A stretch of 64,000 nt of DNA from Leptidea sinapis. Lineage: Eukaryota; Arthropoda; Insecta; Lepidoptera; Pieridae. The notes beneath the pieces were generated by a model. The model made no database searches, had not been told where the DNA came from, and saw nothing but the letters and a program-made list of their open reading frames with translations. The first letter of the stretch is position 1; every line of letters begins with the position of its first letter. The position numbers were made by a program, and so were the translations under genes. The stretch covers positions 4,092,001-4,156,000 of the forward strand of contig NC_066273.1 of assembly GCF_905404315.1 (NCBI RefSeq), in the 5' to 3' direction. Positions 33,784-44,409 of this stretch are shown here, piece by piece.

Positions 33784-35872
33784 AAACTTATAATTTCTCC
33801 CTGAGAAACTTATTGTTTTTTTTTTATGAAAGAGCATTTTATCCCGTTGCAATGTCTGTACAAATTTTCAGGAAACTAGGTTGTGTAATTTTACACAGAC
33901 ATGACAGCGTTAGATAATAATAACATTGATGGTAATAATTTTGAGAAAGACGGATAAATAGTTATAACTGTCCTTTCATCACTTTGGTTGGGTAAGCTTT
34001 TACATAGACACACATTTCTGCATTTATTGAAATCCTATTAGGATACGTTTGGGCAAAGTACATGAATGAGTAAGTAGAACATATTCTTTACTAGCATTGA
34101 TGAAACGCGGTTCAGGTTTAGCGCGTGTGATGTCAACAATCTTCGATCTTTCTCTTTTGGCCTATTTATCGCCTAGCCCTATTATGCATTTTATTTTTTG
34201 TAATGTTCTGTATGGCAATTAAGAATTTATTTATTTATTTTATTTATCTATCTGTTTTGTTTATAGTTTTGCATATATTAAATTTATAGAACACTCGTAA
34301 ACTTCTGTGAATTTTTAATTGCTTTTTTATTAAGTCATTAACCTTTTCAATTTTACCCATGTTACCTACATGGTACTTACTTCATCGGTAGATTGTTCAA
34401 AATTATTTTATTTTTAGAAAACTAAGACATATATATAACTCGACTTCTCTTCCTCCACCACACCTGCGCGTCCCACATTCTTACTTCGGTTTAGGTGAGA
34501 CTTGGCTCTATTTAATTAATATACGGGGAAATTCTATTTTATATACAAAAACAAAATGTAAATACAACTATAATTGACCTAATTGGAGTATAGCGCATGT
34601 TAAGCGTTTGGCCATCATAAAGCGAGTCCAATCAAGCATCGCCATAAAAGAGCGTACAGACTAACGAGCCCGCGGACCGGTTCTTGCCGACCGGTCACTT
34701 TTCTTGGTATTACGTTCAATATTTATTAGTTCAGCCGAAGGAAAATTAATTCGAGGGATGATAATTACTAGCCGTTTGATTGTTTTTGCTGTGCGTTCTT
34801 TAAATTGCCGATACCATTATTTATACAGTAGAGTTATAGAAAATAGCAGTGTCGGATGTGTATGGATCTGTGACGTTATTTTTACCACCAAAACCGGTTT
34901 TCCAATTACATACTTATATGATCGAAGAAAGAATCAACATTAATAATTCTCCGTGTAAAATAAACAAGGTGAGACAGACACTATTATGAGCAGCATTCTG
35001 TACGCTTCAAGTTTTAAATTGCTGCTTTAACTAGGGCTGTCAACCGTACTTTTAAATATTGTCTTCAATATCAAATATGCTAAAATATTTTTTTTTTACA
35101 TAAACTGACTTTGTTTGGCACAAGCCAGCTATTTCCATAGTAAAATAGATATAAGCGGCTATTATTCGGAACTCTACCTCTACTGCTTATTTATTTCTCT
35201 AGAAAACGCCCTGGAGACCCTGTAAGTTCAATGCAAGTTATTCACACACAACCTTTGAATATGTTCGTATGTGTGTGTATGTTACCTCGCGATATTTTCC
35301 ATCGTCGGAGTGATTCAACTCAGGAAATGGAAAAGCGACGCTCGGCCATAAGACAAAAAGTTGCTATTTACTGAACTAAATAAACGGGTGTGTATCCAAA
35401 GCCGTAAAACTCGTTCTCTTCTGAACATAGCCACTATATAATATAGTCAAAATATAATATAATGTCAAAAAAAACTGCCTAAGTTTGAAGTAAGTGCCAA
35501 GCCAAATGTAATAGTAGGTACCTACACTCACCACGTCCTACTTTGGGCGGTATAGCTTCGTCTAGAACAAAACAACCCAAGCGCGCAGCAAGGACGGTGT
35601 TTGTAATGTTTTATTTTGTTTGGGCTTGGCACTGACTGAAATCCTATCAATAGGCAGCCCATACAAATAATAGTATTTTATTAATATTTAAAGCAATAAA
35701 ATAATTTAAGTTCTGCATAAGAGGTGTATTTAATTAAATCTTTATTAAATTATTTTATACTTTTTAGTCTTTGAAGTCGGTTTTTTTAAACGTAGATTAT
35801 TTTGTTATCCACTGTGTTCATTTGTTCTCTGAAATCAGACTTACTTGCTCGCTTACCGAAGAAGATGGCAAC
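33784..35872. other. Unannotated AT-rich DNA
   Basis: There is no gene signature. Around 35765-35790 'ctttgaagtcggtttttttaa' looks like the complement of the start of repeat P, so a short P fragment may be present. Confidence 0.4.
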
Positions 35873-36317
35873 CCTAGCTTTAACGTTTGTATTCTTCTGC
35901 AGTTGTGTGGGTCACAATAATTATTATATTCCGAGGCATTCGCAATCTTGTTAGCAATGTTGCCACCGTTTTGTTTTAGTTGATTCATTAATCAATAATA
36001 ATTAATTTTAGCGGTTGTGCTTTTATTAAAAAACGTGTGTGTGTACTTATGTATGCACGCAAGAAGTTATACTTCTTTGGCCTAACGAAGCAAAATTAAT
36101 TCATATGATTTATTCCTCGTGCTATTCTACGTTTTTAGAAAGAACAGTTTTCTAAAAGTCTTGCAAAGATGGCTTTGGCAATTGATTATTAAATAATTAA
36201 TACGGCTGTATGGGCTTGAACCCTTTGCCTGTCCTAATAATGGACGAAGAAACCAAAAAAAAAAAAAAAATAACGAATGTCGCAAACGTCAGGAAATTTT
36301 AGGAACCAACTTCAACC
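35873..36317 (+). repeat. Repeat X, copy 2 (left part)
   Basis: It matches 6257-6640 through 'gttagcaatgttgccaccgt', the near-palindrome AGAAGTTATACTTCTTTGG and 'cggctgtatgggcttgaacc'. It is cut at 36317 by the large LINE and resumes at 43379 with ATGCGCGCGCATCTTAAA. Confidence 0.7.
36308..36317 (+). repeat. Target site duplication, left copy
   Basis: AACTTCAACC immediately precedes the 5' end of the LINE; the identical 10 bp follow its poly-A at 43369-43378. Confidence 0.85.
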
Positions 36318-36517
36318 TGAAAAGGGCGGGAAACTTAAGATCGGTCGCACGTAATTTTGATAATTTTTCATTTTATTTTTAAATTTCATGTAAATATTTA
36401 GATATTTTGATCAGATAAGTTGTAGTTTGTATATATTTTAGTAGTTAGTTTTTATTAAAGTGTTAATTTGTGTAAATTTCATCCTATTGGTAAGTCTTCT
36501 TTTCTTCACTTTTCTAT

Positions 36518-38086
36518 ATGATGGACCCCCCGGATGATCCTGGGGGGACAGCCCCTGATATAGGTCATGTAGTGACAATTTCTCATAATGACGAAGGTAG
36601 CACGATGGATACAGATGGTTCTGTGTCTCAGACATCTAGTGGCCGTAAAAGAGTGTCAGCTCGACCCAGAATATGCAGACACTGTAATAAAAGACGACGA
36701 AAACACCGTGGTGATAAGAAGGATATTAAGGAAAGTGATTGCAAATGTGTAGACATTAGTGATAAACAAATTCTTTCCAAAGTCGATTCCTGCAATAATT
36801 CTTCTATAGTAGTAGAGAACATACAAAGAAATAACACAGACACTCCACAACAGCCACAGCCCTCTGTTGCAAGGCTGTTATATAACTCATTAGATGCTGC
36901 TCCTTTTGTTGTACACATTCAGAAACAGTATTCATCTCCCGATGATAATGTTACTTTACATCCAGTTACATTTGGTCGTTTTCTCAAAAGAAATTCTATT
37001 AAAAATATTGTGAATGGAAGTTTAAAAAGGATAGGCCGGAATAGGTTATCTATTTCTTTTTCTAAGTACCAAGATGCAAATGACTTTGTTGAAAACAAAA
37101 ATTTAGAAAATGAAAAATATAAGGCTTTTATTCCATCATTTTCTGTGAGTAGAATAGGAATAGTCAGAGGAGTACCAGCTGAGTGGTCTGAAGAGGAAAT
37201 AAAAGATAATGTTTCTGTTCCTATTGGCTGTGGCCCAATCATAAAAATTAGGAGAATAAAACGAAAGATGATGATTGATGGACAAAACCATCTTAAATGT
37301 ACTGAGTCTGTGGTATTTACTTTTGATGGACAGTTTTTGCCTAAACGAGTATATATGTGCTACACTTCTCTTACTGTAGACTTGTATATATATCCTACTA
37401 TTCAATGCTACAATTGTTGTCGGTTTGGTCATGTGAAATCTCAATGCAGATCTAAACCAAGATGTTTTAGATGTGGTCAAGGACATAGTGGTGATAACTG
37501 CTCTGTTCAAGATGATTTTGTATCTTGTTGTTTATGTAAAGGTTCCCATATTGCAACTGATAAAAAATGTTTAGAATATGAAAGACAAAGAGCTATAAAA
37601 GAATCAATGGCTAAAAACTGTATTTCCTATTCAGAAGCTTCAAAGATACATCCAACTGTCTCTCGAATTTCATATGCAGATACATTACTCTCATCACCTA
37701 ACATCACTTCTAATACTTTTCCAACCCAGTATAAACATTCAACACCTAAAACTATAAACAATACTTCATATAAAAAAACTGTTTTTGTTAAACCAAAGCC
37801 TCCACCTACACTTAGCAAAGGATATGACAAATCTGCTCACCAAGAAATTTTAAGGGATTTTAATATTCCCCAACCCTCTAATGGATGTGCAATAATTAAC
37901 AAAGTAAATGAAAATCCTTTGGAATCCTCAGTAATTGATTTAATTATTTCTCTTATAAAATCTCTTAGTCAATCGAATGAATTTTCACCGTCCAATGCTG
38001 CCTTATTAGTTTCTGCAATTACTCAAATTTATAAACCAAATAATGGACAAAGTTCTTCAATGGAATTGTCAAAGCATCACTCCTAA
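36518..38086 (+). CDS. LINE ORF1: gag-like RNA-binding protein
   Basis: A single open frame of 522 residues, intact. ORF1 proteins of this class bind the element RNA and form the ribonucleoprotein particle. A basic, cysteine-containing stretch lies near residues 50-80 (RICRHCNKRRRKHRG). Three zinc knuckles sit at about residues 297-351: CYNCCRFGHVKSQC (CX2CX4HX4C), CFRCGQGHSGDNC (CX2CX3HX4C) and CCLCKGSHIATDKKC (CX2CX3HX6C), the same spacing series as in I and Jockey gag-like proteins. A weakly conserved RNA-recognition-like region probably precedes them (residues 115-290). The C-terminal 170 residues are polar and low in complexity. The ATG at 36518 is chosen because it opens the frame; another ATG follows at 36521. 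The 3' end overlaps the start of ORF2 by 44 bases. Confidence 0.9.
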   Translation: MMDPPDDPGGTAPDIGHVVTISHNDEGSTMDTDGSVSQTSSGRKRVSARPRICRHCNKRRRKHRGDKKDIKESDCKCVDISDKQILSKVDSCNNSSIVVENIQRNNTDTPQQPQPSVARLLYNSLDAAPFVVHIQKQYSSPDDNVTLHPVTFGRFLKRNSIKNIVNGSLKRIGRNRLSISFSKYQDANDFVENKNLENEKYKAFIPSFSVSRIGIVRGVPAEWSEEEIKDNVSVPIGCGPIIKIRRIKRKMMIDGQNHLKCTESVVFTFDGQFLPKRVYMCYTSLTVDLYIYPTIQCYNCCRFGHVKSQCRSKPRCFRCGQGHSGDNCSVQDDFVSCCLCKGSHIATDKKCLEYERQRAIKESMAKNCISYSEASKIHPTVSRISYADTLLSSPNITSNTFPTQYKHSTPKTINNTSYKKTVFVKPKPPPTLSKGYDKSAHQEILRDFNIPQPSNGCAIINKVNENPLESSVIDLIISLIKSLSQSNEFSPSNAALLVSAITQIYKPNNGQSSSMELSKHHS

Positions 38087-39229
38087 AAAAAGTGATCTTA
38101 TTTATTTATTAAATAAATATAAACCTTATATCTGTGCTCTTCAAGAGACATGGTTGAAACCAGGATCTTTATTTAAGATTCGTGGTTATTCATGTCTCAG
38201 AGAAGATCGTGTGGATGGGCATGGCGGAGTAGCCATGCTTGTGAAACACCCTCTTTCCTTTTCTCTCTTCTCTATTCCTTTTCTCTCTTCTCTATTCCTT
38301 CTCACAGTAATGATTTTTCTATTATTGCTGCTTTAGTTGAAAATATCTGTTATGTATCTATTTATATACCTCATCCTTCTTCTGCAATCTTAAATGAAAT
38401 TAAAGATATTATTTCCATTCTTCCGAAGCCTTTTATGATCCTTGGTGATTTTAACTGTCGCCATGAATCCTGGGGTTACTTATCTTCTAATAGTTATGGT
38501 AACACATTAATAGATATATTTGATTCAGTGAATTTGTGTATATTAAATGATGGTCGTCCTACACGACGTTCTCATCCTGACGAGGGCCCAAGTGCTCCAG
38601 ATTTAACAGTCACTACATCTAATCTTGCTTCTTCTTTGTCCTGGGATCCATTACGATCTACTTTTGGTAGTGATCACTTCCCACTATTATTATCATTTCC
38701 AACCTGCAATAATAACAATAAAGTATTACATAAAACTTATTCTCCTCGTTTAAAATATAAGCTTAATGATGTTGATTGGGATTTATATAAAGATCTAATA
38801 AAAAACAAAATTATTACACTTCCAAAAATTAATCCAGGTACAGAATCTCAGTGTGCAGATTCTTTAGCAAGAATCTGTATTGAGGTTGCCAATGAGATAT
38901 TTCCAAGTAAAAATAGCTCTTTGGGTTTTATTCCTTCTCCTCCTTGGTGGGATAACGAATGTACTGAGGCAGTAAAGAGAAGAAAATATGCTGAAATTAC
39001 ATACTGTCAATGTTCCACTGATGAGAATTTTGAAAATCTTACAAAGAGTATGTCAGAAACTTCAAAATTTCTAAAGAAAAAGAAATTTGATGGCTGGAAA
39101 AATTTCTGCTATTCAATATCACCTGATGTCAAACCATCTCTTGTATGGCAAAATATAAGAAGGTTTAGATCTGCATGCAAAGATTCATCTCCAAAATCAA
39201 TCCCTTTTCATTTAGTTAATAGCTTTTAG
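38043..39229 (+). pseudogene. LINE ORF2 part 1: endonuclease domain (frameshifted)
   Basis: This part encodes the apurinic-like endonuclease that nicks target DNA for target-primed reverse transcription. It opens at 38043 with MDKVLQWNCQSITPKK, overlapping the ORF1 end. Active-site motifs are all visible: QWNCQS (N), LQETW (E), LGDFNCRHESWG (D and N) and GSDHFPLLL (D and H). The frame changes at 38281 because a 20-bp segment (38261-38280) is repeated exactly at 38281-38300, and reading continues in the frame of the 38192-39229 open stretch. It stops at 39229, where one base appears to be missing in a T run near 39224-39227; the next frame continues with LDKLAPPFVPEDL. Confidence 0.88.
38261..38300 (+). 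repeat. Exact 20-bp tandem duplication in ORF2
   Basis: Positions 38261-38280 and 38281-38300 are identical 20-base, pyrimidine-rich units. Twenty is not a multiple of three, so this alone shifts the reading frame. Confidence 0.97.
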
Positions 39230-39424
39230 ATAAATTGGCTCCACCTTTCGTTCCTGAAGACTTAATAATTGGTTACCCTGTAATAAATATAAATAATGAT
39301 AACTGTTTTGGTTTAAACAGTATATTTTCTCTCACTGAACTAAAAGGTGTATTGTCTCATGTTAAGGATTCTGCTCCTGGACTGGACGGTATTCCGTATT
39401 CCTTTATCTCTCATTTAGATGATG

Positions 39425-40825
39425 ATTTTTTTTTTTTTTTTTTTTTAATTAAATTAGTACACCTTTAACTTATTAATATATCTTGCCAAACTTCAACACA
39501 CGTGTACATACTTAACTACTACGTACTATAATCTAAACTATTAGGACTTACAACTAAACATTATTAAAATTATTCAAATTAGACAAAAGAAAACATTTAC
39601 TAAATCTATTATTGTATCTTGTTATTGTTGAATAACATTGAACAACATTCAGTGAGAGTTATTCAATGCTATTCAACAGCGCATTTTTCATCTTAAATTT
39701 AACTGCATTTTTATTTAGTTTGGGAACACTCCTCAGCCACGCTATCTCGTTGTATATGACTGGCACCACATATTCATTCAATCTTTTGCCGTAGTAATTT
39801 TTAATCTTTGGAACCATTAACTTTCCCTCCCTCACGCTTCTGGAGTTATATTTATTTTTTATAGGAACTTTCAAACTATCGTTAAAATAAAAATCTATTG
39901 CTATTTGGAATTTGGTTTTTAAATCAACAGGTAGTATTTTAGTTAGTGAATATAGTTTTCGATAATCACCTTTACAATTATTTTTATCTTTTTTGCTTAC
40001 CAAATATTTTATAAATCTGGTTTGCAAGATATTTACCTCTTTAGTATATGTATTGTAGGTACGACCATACACACCAACAGCGTAGTTGATAAGCGAATCA
40101 ACTAGCGCATAGTACACAGTGCGAAGTGTTTGTTTATTATTTACGTACCTTAGCTGATTATATTTGCTTAAAATAGCTCTCAATTTTATGCATAGCGCGT
40201 CAATATGTAATTTTAAATTATAGTTCTTATCAACTACTAATCCTAAATATTTGTATTTTTCTACATATTCTATTGCGGAACAGTTACAATTTGCTTTATT
40301 TCGGTGTAGACATTCGTAAGTATGTCCTATTATAGGTATATTATTGTAGTTTATATTTTTTGCATTTCTGTTGTAGGTGGAAAAAATATGCAAACACTTA
40401 GTTTTTTCTAGATTCAATATGATGCTGTTGTCATGCGCCCATTTTATAATATTTTCGAAATCGTCTTGGATTGCCATTTGTGCACTTTCTATGTTTTCAG
40501 ACGCATATAATAGGCACATGTCATCAGCATACATATAAATATTACATTTTTGCACGACGTTAACTACACTGTTGACAAGCATTGTAAACCCAATAGCGCC
40601 AAATACAGAGCCAGTCGGCACCCCTAGGGTCACCTTAGCCTCTTCACCAGTGGTTCCATTTATCATCGTGTTTATTGTCCGATTAGAGAGGTAGTTTCTG
40701 AACCACTGATTCATTTTACCCCCCACTCCGCATTCTTCCATGGCTTGCAGCAACACATCATGGTCTAAAGTTTCAAATGCCTTTTTGTAGTCTAGAAAGA
40801 TTAAGAAAGATTAAGATAAGAAAGA
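39425..40825 (-). mobile_element. 5'-truncated LINE nested in opposite orientation
   Basis: The 21-base T run at 39426-39446 is its poly-A tail on the minus strand. The sequence between this and about 40825 does not belong to the host LINE. GATG lies on both sides (39421-39424 and 40826-40829), a possible 4-bp target duplication. The 5' junction carries a small repeated GAAAGATTAA/GAAAGATTAAG filler (40794-40820), as often seen at truncated ends. The 3' UTR, about 39447-39658, is AT-rich. Confidence 0.85.
39659..40803 (-). pseudogene. Reverse transcriptase C-terminal half of nested LINE
   Basis: A continuous minus-strand frame enters at 40803 with FLDYKKAFETLDHDVLLQAM, the first catalytic block of the reverse transcriptase, and runs without a stop to 39659. 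The 365-codon open stretch from 40756 includes NQWFRNYLSNRT, LGVPTGSVFGAIGF, YMYADDMCLLY (catalytic YADD), WAHDNSIILNLEKTK and KYKYLGLVVD. The later part (YYALVDSLINYAVGVYG, ending near LRSVPKLNKNAVKF) is the thumb and C-terminal region. The endonuclease and RT N-terminus were never copied. The GVPTGS form instead of the usual GVPQGS separates it from the host LINE. The clade was not determined; there is no RNase H. Confidence 0.85.
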
Positions 40826-41880
40826 GATGCTTTATTTTATTATTTATCTCTTATAAATTCCATAGTGACATCTGGTAACATCCCCTCCACGTGGAAACGT
40901 CAAGAAATAATTCCCGTACTGAAACCTAATAGGTGTTCTTCAGACCATTCTGCCTATCGCCCAATCGCACTTTCTTCTGTTTTGATGAAAATTACAGAAC
41001 ATCTTATAAAAAATCGTTTAGAATGGTTTGTTGAGCATAACGGTCTATTATGTGAATCCCAATTCGGTTTCAGACGTGGGAAAAGTACTATTGATAGCTT
41101 AAGTATATTCATTTCTGATATTCAATTATCATTTTCAAATAATAAATCAGTAATAGCTGCGTTCTTAGATATAAATTGTGCCTATGATAATGTCGTAATA
41201 AGTATTTTAAAGAGTAAGCTTTTACAACTTAATATACCTCTGCTATTAACAAATTTTATCATAAACATGCTTTCCGAAAGATACATAATCCTGAAACTAG
41301 ATGACAGGAAGTCAATTACTCGACTTGTTTCAAAGGGCCTCCCCCAGGGATCAGTACTTAGCCCAATATTGTATAATATTTATACACACGATTTAAAATC
41401 ATCACTTAATTGTGTAAATGTTCTTCAGTATGCTGATGATCTATTAATTTACTGTCGTGATATTTCTATTGAAAAAGCTAGTTCTTCTATAACACAACCG
41501 CTGATAAATTTAAAAACTTGGTTGGACTTAAATGGCCATGATCTATCACCTGAAAAAAGTACAATAGTTTTATTCACGAGATCAAGAACTCCTCCTCCTA
41601 TTTCTATATTTTATGAGGGTTATCAGATTCCAGTTAAAGATAATGTTAAGTTTTTGGGAATTGTCTTAGATTCGAAACTAACTGGTATCCCACATTGTGA
41701 TTACCTAAATGCTAAATGTGAGCGTACTCTTAATATTTTAAGATGTCTGTCAGGTGTTTGGTGGGGTGCGCACCCTTTTTGCATGAAATTGTTATATAAT
41801 GCTCTTATGAGAAGTATATTAGATTATGGTACATTCTTGCTGGAGCCTGGTAGTGTTAAGGCATTTAAAAAACTAGATCT

Positions 41881-43173
41881 CTACAGTCCAAAGCTTTACG
41901 AGTAGTTTCTGGTGCTATGCGGTCAAGTCCTATCAATGCTCTTCAAGTAGAATGTGGTGATCCTCCACTACATCTACGTCGTCAATATTTAGCAGACAAA
42001 TTTATATTCCGATCTTTTCAATTTCTTAACCACTCTCTTTATAACAAACTTCAGAAACTTTCTCATTATATAGATTCATCTGCATATTGGTCAAATAAAA
42101 AACCACCTTGTCTAATCAATAGTTTTAAGAAATTTATCAACATAAAAGCTCCTATTCATCGATCCATTAATTATCCTCTTTTCAGTACTAGCTTTGAAGC
42201 ATTAATGTTGCTTCCAGAAATTAATTTTAACTCAGATTTAAATAAGCACGATATTAGTACAAATTTTTCGTTTAATCTTCTTAAAAATACTGTTTGGGTT
42301 GATTACCATCATATTTACACAGACGCGTCTAAACATTCCTCCTCGGATCCCGTTGGTGTAGGTGTCTATCACGCTCAATTTAAAATATCACAGAAAATTA
42401 AACTTCCTCCGGAAACATCGGTGTTTACTGGGGAATGTTATGGTATTTTTAAGGCTATTGAATATATTATTCTATTTAAACTTCCAAAAACAATAATTTT
42501 CTCTGATTCAAAAAGTGCCTTACAGTCTCTCAATAGGTTCCCATTTAAATCAAAAAACATTTCTTCTGTTGTCATAGAAATAAGAAATCTATTAAATAAA
42601 TGCAATCACTTTTGTCTTTCTGTGTTGTTTGTATGGATCCCCAGCCATAGCGACATTCCTGGTAATATAAAAGCAGACCAACTAGCTAATGAAGCCGTGG
42701 TCGATGGCGACATTTTCCCTTATAAAGTTTTTTGCCAGGATCTAGGTGCTCTTCCTATAGTTCACCTTCAGGATTGTTGGAATAGACTTTGGACTGAAAC
42801 TGGTCAATCAAAAGGCAGGAAATATTTTAACCTTCAGCCACTTATTTCATTTAAACCATGGTTTTTCCGTGCCAAATGCAATAAGTTAGTATGTTCTTCT
42901 ATCATAAGAATGCGTTTGGGTCATGTTTGCACTCCTGTTCATCTTAATAGATTAGGCATTGTATCTACTGACATGTGTGAATGTGAATCCGATAAATGTG
43001 ATCTAGATCACATTTTCTTTTCATGTTCTCTATACGACCGCTCCTCATTCCTGAATGATCTAATATCGCTTAATGTTCCTTTTCCTACCTGTATATCCTG
43101 TCTAATTATGTATCCATGTAAATTTTATAAAATATTGTCATCTTTCATTCTTCAGAATCATATTAAAGTTTAA
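41881..43173 (+). pseudogene. LINE ORF2 part 3: RNase H and C-terminal knuckle
   Basis: This is the third frame segment of ORF2 (open from 41917 to the TAA at 43171-43173). After MRSSPINALQVECGDPPLHL, which links RT to RNase H, the RNase H domain occupies about residues 130-265 of the segment. The acidic residues are visible in YTDASKHSS, FTGECYGIFKAIEY, FSDSKSALQSL and NIKADQLANEA, together with VWIPSHSDIPGN. RNase H would degrade the RNA strand of the cDNA hybrid. A C-terminal cysteine/histidine motif (CECESDKCDLDHIFFSC) resembles the zinc-binding tail of I and R1-like elements. Apart from its frame the segment is unbroken. Confidence 0.88.
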
Positions 43174-43323
43174 ATATTTGTAATGTTGTGTAAGTAGCAA
43201 GTATATATATGTATATTTATGAAATTTTTAATATCCGTTTCAATCCTCTTTCTACGTATCTGATCCTTTCCCGTGTTCCGTATCCTTTTTTAACTTAGTT
43301 TCCCAATCTTTTAATTTACGTTA

Positions 43324-43350
43324 TTGGCAAAAAGTAAACGCTATTGCCAA
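43324..43350 (+). repeat. Hairpin at the 3' end of the LINE
   Basis: TTGGCAA (43324-43330) and TTGCCAA (43344-43350) form a perfect 7-bp stem with a 13-nt loop, just before the poly-A. Hairpins in this position can be recognised by the element's reverse transcriptase; for this element that is inference. Confidence 0.6.
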
Positions 43351-43368
43351 AAGAAGAAAAAAAAAAAA

Positions 43369-43378
43369 AACTTCAACC
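43369..43378 (+). repeat. Target site duplication, right copy
   Basis: AACTTCAACC after the poly-A, identical to 36308-36317. Confidence 0.85.
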
Positions 43379-43450
43379 ATGCGCGCGCATCTTAAAATTT
43401 CACACTCATCATTTTTTCATAATGCGCTAAAGAAGTATAACTTCAAAAAT
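43379..43450 (+). repeat. Repeat X, copy 2 (right part)
   Basis: It continues the interrupted repeat with GCGCGCGCATCTTAAA and ends with GCGCTAAAGAAGTATAACTTC, whose last bases are the complement of the GAAGTTATACTTC block in the left part. Confidence 0.7.
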
Positions 43451-43702
43451 TATGAGAATGTAGCTATAGAAGCGAGAGATGAATGCTTTAGAAAACAGTG
43501 TTTTGGTATTCATCTTATGCTTATGTCGTTTAGGTAAATGTAGTTTGAAATTTGGATTTTTTACTTGTATACAGAGGATAATCTATTTTTTTCTTTGTCA
43601 GTGATTAGCGAAGAGTTTGATGAGTTACTGGTATTTTGCATGTAAAGGATAATCTTGCGGATCATTCTCTCGTCATCTGTCAGAATATTTATTTATTGAA
43701 TA

Positions 43703-44042
43703 CTAGCTGAACCGACAGACGTTGTTCTGTAAATAATAAATAAAGAAGTGTTTTTTTATGGATTTGTCAATAATATATCATAAAATCAAGAATTACTTCG
43801 TAAAATATGCACCCTGCTGTCGTAATGAAATTGTTTCACAGCAGAACTGTCAAACCGTGCGTCAATAAATTCTCTCATAGAAATTATGTATGGACACATA
43901 GGAAAAACAAATTTGTTTTTATTGAATTCCGAGCATTTTCATATTTATTTAAAACTTTTAGACCAAAATTAGCCTAATCGGTCCAGCCGTTCTCGAGTAT
44001 TAGCGAGACTAACGAACAGCAATTCATTTTTATATATATAGA
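43703..44042 (-). mobile_element. Helitron-like element
   Basis: On + it starts CTAGCTGAACCGACAGACGT and ends in a TATATATATAGA run; in complement, it goes from TCTATATATATA to CAGCTAG. The middle ('atgcaccctgctgtcgtaat') is almost identical to the copy at 48473-48849, so both derive from one active subfamily. Confidence 0.65.
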
Positions 44043-44109
44043 TAGATAAATAAAAAAAACTCAGATAACATTACAAAAAACCAGACTTGGAAGAAAGAAA
44101 CGTTGTTTG

Positions 44110-44190
44110 CACTTTTACTTAGCCAGAACCGAACCTGGGACGCTTGAAAGTAATGAAACTAACTCTATCAACGGTAATGCTAGGGACTTC
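44110..44190 (-). repeat. Possible tRNA-like SINE head
   Basis: The complement contains TCCCAGGTTCGGTTCTGG, a good B box, with an A-box-like TAGCATTACCGTTGATAG about 35 bases upstream. No tail family is recognised. Confidence 0.35.
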
Positions 44191-44409
44191 CAGAAAGGTC
44201 CAATACATCTGATGAGCGTGAATCTTCAATAGTATGATTAACTTTAGGCAATGATTATAGAGTAATAAGCGAAAAAAATGTTTTAAAATGAATCTGCACA
44301 CTTCGCCTTTCCCCCAGTAAGACCCTATTTTTATTTCACCGCAATCAATGAGTCTTTAAGTTAGACTATTCAATATTCTAATGAATTTAAAGAAATTTAA
44401 ATAAAAAAA

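Larger units (their letters stand above)
39226..41905 (+). pseudogene. LINE ORF2 part 2: reverse transcriptase, split by insertion
   Basis: The left piece (39226-39424) carries the start of the RT (SLTELKGVLSHVKDSAPGLD, then GIPYSFISHL). The right piece resumes at 40830 and runs to 41905: PSTWKRQEIIPVLKP, YRPIALSSVLMKITEHLIKN, SQFGFRRGKSTIDSL, AAFLDINCAYDNV, KGLPQGSVLSPILYNIY and VLQYADDLLIYC. YADD holds the two catalytic aspartates and FLDINCAYD the third, all intact. The frame on the right agrees with that on the left once the insert and one copy of a 4-bp duplication are discounted. A second single-base loss near 41879-41882 moves the rest of ORF2 to another frame. Confidence 0.88.
36318..43368 (+). 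mobile_element. Near full-length two-ORF LINE (I/Jockey-like group)
   Basis: A 10-bp target duplication brackets the element, and it ends in a run of A. It has a 5' UTR of about 200 bp, ORF1 with zinc knuckles, and ORF2 with apurinic-type endonuclease, reverse transcriptase and RNase H, then a short 3' UTR. Without the nested insertion it is about 5.65 kb, close to the length expected of a complete element. Three CCHC knuckles in ORF1 and RNase H at the end of ORF2 occur in the I group and some Jockey relatives; the exact clade needs a tree. ORF1 is intact and ORF2 has only four lesions, so the insertion is fairly young but not autonomous. Confidence 0.9.

Noticed and set aside
36628..37510. 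Minus-strand frames over the LINE ORF1
   Set aside because: Shadows of the strongly supported ORF1 on the plus strand.
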